8,012 nt of DNA from an uncultured Curtobacterium sp. (GTDB lineage: Bacteria; Actinomycetota; Actinomycetes; Actinomycetales; Microbacteriaceae): the NCBI GenBank assembly GCA_913774725.1, contig CAJYIG010000089.1, positions 1-8,012 of the forward strand, read 5' to 3'. Within the stretch, counting starts at the first letter, position 1, and each line of letters opens with the position of its first letter. The notes under the pieces were generated by a model, which searched no databases, had not been told where the DNA came from, and saw only the letters and a program-made list of their open reading frames with translations. Shown piece after piece: positions 5,024 to 8,012 of the stretch. A program made the position numbers and the translations under genes.

Positions 5024-5798
5024 GACCGGGACCGATCCGTCCGCCCTGTCGTCGGCCCTCGAGACGCTCGCGGCTGCGCCGCGACTGCTCGTCGCGCTCG
5101 ACTTCGACGGCACCCTCGCGCCCTTCGCCGACGACCCGGCACAGGTCGGGGCCCTGCCCGGCTCCTGGGCTGCGGTGCTCACCCTGCAGCGCGCCCGCGA
5201 CACCGAGGTGGTCCTCGTCTCCGGGCGTCCGCTCGAGGGGCTCGCCCGGGTGTCGCACGCGCCCGAGGGCATGGCGCTCGTCGGGTCGCACGGCGTCGAG
5301 TGGCGCGTCGACGGCCACGACGAGGCCGCGCTGAGCGACGACGAGCGCGCACGGGTCGACCGTGTCGGCACCGCCCTCGACGAGGTCGGCGACCGGTTCC
5401 CCGGCGTCGTCGTCGAGCACAAGCCCGCCGGGCACGGACTGCACACCCGCCGGGTGAGCGCCGAGGTCGCGGCCGAGGCGAACGCCGCCGCGAGCCGGGC
5501 CGCGCACGACGCCGACCCCGACGTGCTCGAGCGCGGGGGCAAGGACATCGTCGAGTTCGCGGTGCGCCACGTCACGAAGGGCGACGCGATCGACCGGCTC
5601 CGCGAGCTCCGCGGCGCCGACGCCGTGTTCTTCGCCGGCGACGACGTCACCGACGAGGACGCCTTCCGGGTGCTCCGCGACGGCGACGTCGGCGTGAAGG
5701 TGGGGGAGGGTGACACGCTCGCGGCGCACCGCGTCGCCGATCCCGCGGCGCTCACCGACGTGCTGAAGCAGCTGGCGCGGGCGCGGTTTGCTCGGTGA
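5016..5798 (+). CDS. otsB: Trehalose-6-phosphate phosphatase (HAD superfamily)
   Basis: A 260-residue haloacid-dehalogenase-type phosphatase that removes phosphate from trehalose 6-phosphate, the second step after OtsA. All four HAD motifs are present: LDFDGTLAPF (28-37; Asp29 as nucleophile and Asp31 as acid/base), VSGRP (68-72), the Lys in HVTKGD (Lys178), and FAGDDVTDEDAF (196-207) for Mg2+ binding. Family-specific pieces include GSHGVEWR (90-97) in place of the common GxHG, and VEHKPAGHGLHTR (133-145), part of the cap domain for sugar recognition. The start is one of two adjacent GTG codons, 5013 or 5016; 5016 is preferred on ribosome-site spacing. It overlaps the otsA stop by 8 bp (11 bp if 5013 is used), a sign of translational coupling and matched production of both enzymes. 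Small hairpins follow the stop. Function is firm from the motifs and the otsA neighbour. Confidence 0.95.
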   Translation: MPETGTDPSALSSALETLAAAPRLLVALDFDGTLAPFADDPAQVGALPGSWAAVLTLQRARDTEVVLVSGRPLEGLARVSHAPEGMALVGSHGVEWRVDGHDEAALSDDERARVDRVGTALDEVGDRFPGVVVEHKPAGHGLHTRRVSAEVAAEANAAASRAAHDADPDVLERGGKDIVEFAVRHVTKGDAIDRLRELRGADAVFFAGDDVTDEDAFRVLRDGDVGVKVGEGDTLAAHRVADPAALTDVLKQLARARFAR

Positions 5799-5863
5799 AT
5801 CGCGCCAGCGATTCGCGACGCGCCCCGAAGGAGCCTGCGACTGAGGTCGCGTGAGGCCACGCG
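5797..5863 (+). terminator. Run of small hairpins after otsB, possible terminator
   Basis: Three inverted repeats follow the otsB stop: GAATCGC/GCGATTC (5797-5803 with 5808-5814, loop GCCA), GCGAC/GTCGC (5837-5841 with 5846-5850, loop TGAG) and CGCGTG/CACGCG (5848-5853 with 5858-5863, loop AGGC). The last two share three bases, so they cannot both form fully. There is no T-run. They could end otsB transcription or be remains of a palindromic repeat. Confidence 0.4.
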
Positions 5864-5877
5864 CTGACGACCCGGCC

Positions 5878-5893
5878 CCGCGCCTCCCGTCCG
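5878..5893. repeat. Solitary copy of the hairpin arm found at 670-685
   Basis: CCGCGCCTCCCGTCCG here is identical over 16 bases to 670-685, the core of the right arm of the 22-bp hairpin after the MscS gene. At this site no complementary left arm is found between the otsB stop and the motif, so it cannot form the same hairpin. It may be the surviving half of a terminator or repeat, or a protein-binding sequence used in both places. Confidence 0.65.
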
Positions 5894-5906
5894 GTGCAGG
5901 TCGTGT

Positions 5907-5926
5907 CCGGTTGGTATCCCAACTGG
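5907..5926. promoter_or_regulatory. Palindrome overlapping the ilvD promoter, candidate operator
   Basis: GTTGG-TATC-CCAAC is an exact inverted repeat (5910-5914 with 5919-5923). With one G/T mismatch it extends to CCGGTTGG and CCAACTGG (5907-5926). Its right edge is 4 bp before the TAGACT box, so a bound protein would block RNA polymerase. The TTGGTAT half looks somewhat like GntR-family operator halves, but I cannot assign a regulator. The TTGGTA itself is only 13 bp from the -10 box, too close to be a normal -35. Confidence 0.4.
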
Positions 5927-5929
5927 TCC

Positions 5930-5935
5930 TAGACT
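5930..5935 (+). promoter_or_regulatory. -10 box of ilvD, predicted leaderless transcript
   Basis: TAGACT ends 6 bp before the ATG at 5942. With the usual 6-7 bp from the -10 box to the transcription start, the mRNA would begin at the start codon. No Shine-Dalgarno sequence precedes the ATG. The layout (CTAGACT, GCCTGC, ATG) closely matches that of corA (CTAGGCT, CGTCGGC, ATG). Confidence 0.6.
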
Positions 5936-5941
5936 GCCTGC

Positions 5942-7636
5942 ATGCCTGACATCGACGTGAAGCCGCGCAGCCGGGTCGTCACCGACGGGATCGAAGCGAC
6001 CACCTCGCGTGGCATGCTCCGGGCCGTCGGCATGGGCGACGCAGACTGGGACAAGCCGCAGATCGGGATCGCCTCGTCCTGGAACGAGATCACCCCGTGC
6101 AACCTCTCGCTCGACCGCCTCGCGCAGGGCGCGAAGGAGGGCGTGCACTCCGGCGGCGGGTACCCGCTGCAGTTCGGCACCATCTCCGTCTCGGACGGCA
6201 TCTCGATGGGCCACGAGGGCATGCACTTCTCGCTCGTCTCGCGTGAGGTCATCGCCGACAGCGTCGAGACCGTCGTGAACGCCGAGCGCCTCGACGGCAC
6301 CGTGCTGCTGGCCGGCTGCGACAAGTCGCTCCCGGGCATGCTCATGGCCGCGGCGCGCCTCGACCTCGCGAGCGTCTTCCTCTACGCGGGTTCGGTCATG
6401 CCGGGCTACGTGAAGCAGGCGGACGGCTCCTTCAAGGAGGTCACGATCATCGACTCCTTCGAGGGCGTCGGCGCGTGCAAGGCCGGCACCATGAGCGAGG
6501 CCGAGCTCAAGGAGATCGAGTGCGCCATCGTCCCGGGCGAGGGCGCCTGCGGCGGGATGTACACCGCGAACACGATGGCGAGCGTGGCCGAGGCCCTCGG
6601 CATGTCGCTGCCGGGCTCCGCCGCCCCGCCGAGCGCCGACCGCCGACGTGACTACTACGCGCGTCGCTCCGGCGAAGCCGTGGTGAACATGCTGCGCCTC
6701 GGACTGACGGCGCGCCAGATCCTCACGAAGGAGGCGTTCGAGAACGCCATCGCCGTCGCGATGGCCCTCGGAGGCTCGACCAACGTCGTGCTGCACCTGC
6801 TCGCGATCGCGCACGAGGCCGAGGTCGAGCTGAGCCTCGACGACTTCAACCGCATCGGCTCGAAGGTCCCGCACCTGGCCGACATGAAGCCGTTCGGCAA
6901 GTACGTCATGGTCGACGTGGACCGCAACGGCGGCATCCCGGTGATCATGAAGGCGCTGCTCGAGGCCGGCCTGCTGCACGGCGACGTGATGACCGTCACC
7001 GGCAAGACCCTGGCGGAGAACCTCGCCGAGATCGACCCGCCGGAGCTCGACGGCGAGGTCTTCCGGAAGCTCGACAACCCGATCCACACCACCGGTGGCC
7101 TGACGATCCTCAAGGGCTCGTTCGCGCCCGAGGGCGCCGTCGTGAAGACCGCCGGCTTCGACGCCGCCGTGTTCGAGGGCCCCGCGCGGGTGTTCGACCG
7201 CGAGCGCGCCGCGATGGACGCCCTGACCGAGGGTCGGATCCAGAAGGGCGACGTGGTGGTCATCCGCTACGAGGGCCCGAAGGGCGGACCGGGCATGCGG
7301 GAGATGCTCGCCATCACCGCGGCCATCAAGGGCGCGGGCCTGGGCAAGGATGTACTACTGTTGACGGACGGACGATTCTCAGGCGGCACAACCGGCCTGT
7401 GCATCGGCCACATCGCACCGGAAGCCGTGGACGCAGGTCCAGTGGCATTCGTGCGCGATGGCGACCGCATCCGTGTCGACATCGCGGCTCGCTCGCTCGA
7501 CCTACTGGTCGACGACGCCGAGCTGGAAGCCCGCCGAGCAGGCTGGGCCCCGCTGCCCCCGCGCTACACCCGCGGAGTCCTCGCGAAGTTCGCGAAGCTC
7601 GTCCAGTCCGCCGCCAAGGGCGCGGTCACGGGCTAG
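5942..7636 (+). CDS. ilvD: Dihydroxy-acid dehydratase
   Basis: A 564-residue cytoplasmic iron-sulfur enzyme that dehydrates 2,3-dihydroxy acids to 2-keto acids, the third common step of valine and isoleucine synthesis (and feeding leucine and pantothenate). Both IlvD/Edd signatures are present: [17 protein letters not shown] (125-141) and [18 protein letters not shown]. Cysteines expected to hold the cluster are Cys53 (TPCN), Cys126 (GCDK) and Cys203 (GACGG); Lys128 is the equivalent of the carbamylated lysine, and [10 protein letters not shown] (85-94) supplies metal-binding Asp and Glu. Length is normal. The ATG at 5942 is directly preceded by a -10 box, with no ribosome site. Codon use changes abruptly at 7349-7576: about 21 of 76 codons end in A or T, including rare GTA, CTA, TCA and ACA, against about 15 of the preceding 469. 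The protein stays intact and conserved across this stretch. ilvB follows 45 bp later. Confidence 0.96.
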   Translation: MPDIDVKPRSRVVTDGIEATTSRGMLRAVGMGDADWDKPQIGIASSWNEITPCNLSLDRLAQGAKEGVHSGGGYPLQFGTISVSDGISMGHEGMHFSLVSREVIADSVETVVNAERLDGTVLLAGCDKSLPGMLMAAARLDLASVFLYAGSVMPGYVKQADGSFKEVTIIDSFEGVGACKAGTMSEAELKEIECAIVPGEGACGGMYTANTMASVAEALGMSLPGSAAPPSADRRRDYYARRSGEAVVNMLRLGLTARQILTKEAFENAIAVAMALGGSTNVVLHLLAIAHEAEVELSLDDFNRIGSKVPHLADMKPFGKYVMVDVDRNGGIPVIMKALLEAGLLHGDVMTVTGKTLAENLAEIDPPELDGEVFRKLDNPIHTTGGLTILKGSFAPEGAVVKTAGFDAAVFEGPARVFDRERAAMDALTEGRIQKGDVVVIRYEGPKGGPGMREMLAITAAIKGAGLGKDVLLLTDGRFSGGTTGLCIGHIAPEAVDAGPVAFVRDGDRIRVDIAARSLDLLVDDAELEARRAGWAPLPPRYTRGVLAKFAKLVQSAAKGAVTG

Positions 7637-7669
7637 CGTCGACACGTTCGAACCGCCATCTCTCCAGGC

Positions 7670-7674
7670 AAGGA
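7670..7674 (+). promoter_or_regulatory. ilvB ribosome binding site
   Basis: AAGGA stands 7 bp before the ATG at 7682 and supports that start. The 45-bp ilvD-ilvB gap also has a TAGCGT at 7634-7639 overlapping the ilvD stop that might act as a -10 box, but it has no -35 partner. There is no room here for a leader-peptide attenuator. Confidence 0.6.
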
Positions 7675-7681
7675 CCACCTC

Positions 7682-8012
7682 ATGCCCACGGAAGCCACTC
7701 CGCTGTCCGCTGCAGCCGGTGCACGCCGGTCGCCGGAGATCCTGACCGGCTCGGGAGCCGTCCTCCGGACGCTCGAGCACCTCGGGATCACCGACGTCTT
7801 CGGCCTGCCCGGCGGCGCCATCATCCCGTTCTACGACGAGCTCATGGCGTCCACCACCATCCGGCACGTCCTCGTCCGGCACGAGCAGGGCGCCGGCCAC
7901 GCGGCCGAGGGCTACGCGTCGGCGTCGGGCAGGGTCGGGGTCGCGATCGCGACGTCCGGCCCCGGTGCGACGAACCTCGTGACGGCCATCGCCGACGCCT
8001 ACATGGACTCGG
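7682..8012 (+). CDS. ilvB: Acetolactate synthase large subunit, N-terminal part (3' end outside window)
   Basis: The first 110 codons of a gene cut by the right edge. After a variable lead of about 18 residues (polar, with an RR) the thiamine-diphosphate enzyme core begins: [16 protein letters not shown], then [35 protein letters not shown] with the Glu that activates the cofactor, [20 protein letters not shown] and AIADAYMDS. These are in the order and spacing of the N-terminal pyrimidine-binding domain of acetohydroxyacid synthase, which condenses pyruvate with pyruvate or 2-ketobutyrate, the first common step of branched-chain amino acid synthesis. A related enzyme such as glyoxylate carboligase or a catabolic acetolactate synthase cannot be fully excluded from this part, but the position after ilvD points to the biosynthetic enzyme. 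AAGGA is 7 bp before the ATG. It is probably co-transcribed with ilvD; ilvN and ilvC would be expected beyond the edge. Confidence 0.92.
   Translation, partial: MPTEATPLSAAAGARRSPEILTGSGAVLRTLEHLGITDVFGLPGGAIIPFYDELMASTTIRHVLVRHEQGAGHAAEGYASASGRVGVAIATSGPGATNLVTAIADAYMDS

Noticed and set aside
3317..7087. A 1256-codon open frame on the minus strand opposite otsA, otsB and ilvD
   Set aside because: It mirrors three clearly recognised genes, has a skewed Arg/Val/Asp/His composition, and matches no family. Long antisense frames are expected where third positions are nearly all G or C.
7361..7366. TTGACG as the -35 box of an internal ilvB promoter within ilvD
   Set aside because: No -10-like sequence lies 16-18 bp downstream, so it is probably a chance result of codons TTG-ACG in the unusual segment.

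Overview
The window reads as a piece of chromosome from a high-GC Gram-positive actinobacterium, most likely a Microbacteriaceae member of the Curtobacterium type. That placement is inferred from the very strong G/C bias at third codon positions, the GTG starts, TAGRCT-type -10 boxes placed just before start codons, and how the proteins look; no database search was run. All full-length genes are intact. There is no rRNA, tRNA, CRISPR array, insertion sequence or phage gene.

Layout from left to right. (1) The C-terminal part of an MscS-type mechanosensitive channel (1-618, +) runs off the left edge. (2) A convergent junction (619-815) holds a perfect 22-bp hairpin followed by four tandem GC-rich units. 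The last unit contains the stop codon of a 63-residue predicted membrane protein (816-1007, -). (3) Divergent from that small gene is an ArsB/SLC13-type permease (1101-2252, +). (4) A second convergent junction (2253-2351) carries four imperfect 16-bp units that begin in the permease stop codon. (5) corA (2352-3326, -) has a GQN in place of the usual GMN signature and a promoter that predicts a leaderless mRNA. (6) Divergent from corA is the overlapping pair otsA-otsB (3434-5798, +), which makes trehalose through trehalose 6-phosphate. (7) A 143-bp gap holds small hairpins, one unpaired arm of the hairpin seen at 640-687, and a compact promoter with a palindrome. (8) ilvD (5942-7636, +), probably leaderless, is followed after 45 bp by the start of an acetolactate synthase large-subunit gene (ilvB, 7682 to the right edge).

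Functionally this is housekeeping and stress physiology. The MscS channel releases solutes on osmotic downshock, OtsA/OtsB make a compatible solute, CorA moves divalent cations, and IlvB and IlvD catalyse the first and third steps of valine/isoleucine synthesis. I see no previously undescribed multi-gene system. The points most worth a second look are the stop-codon-spanning tandem repeats at both convergent junctions, a sharp codon-usage break in the 3' part of ilvD, the shared 16-nt hairpin-arm sequence, the two predicted leaderless promoters, and the GQN motif of CorA.
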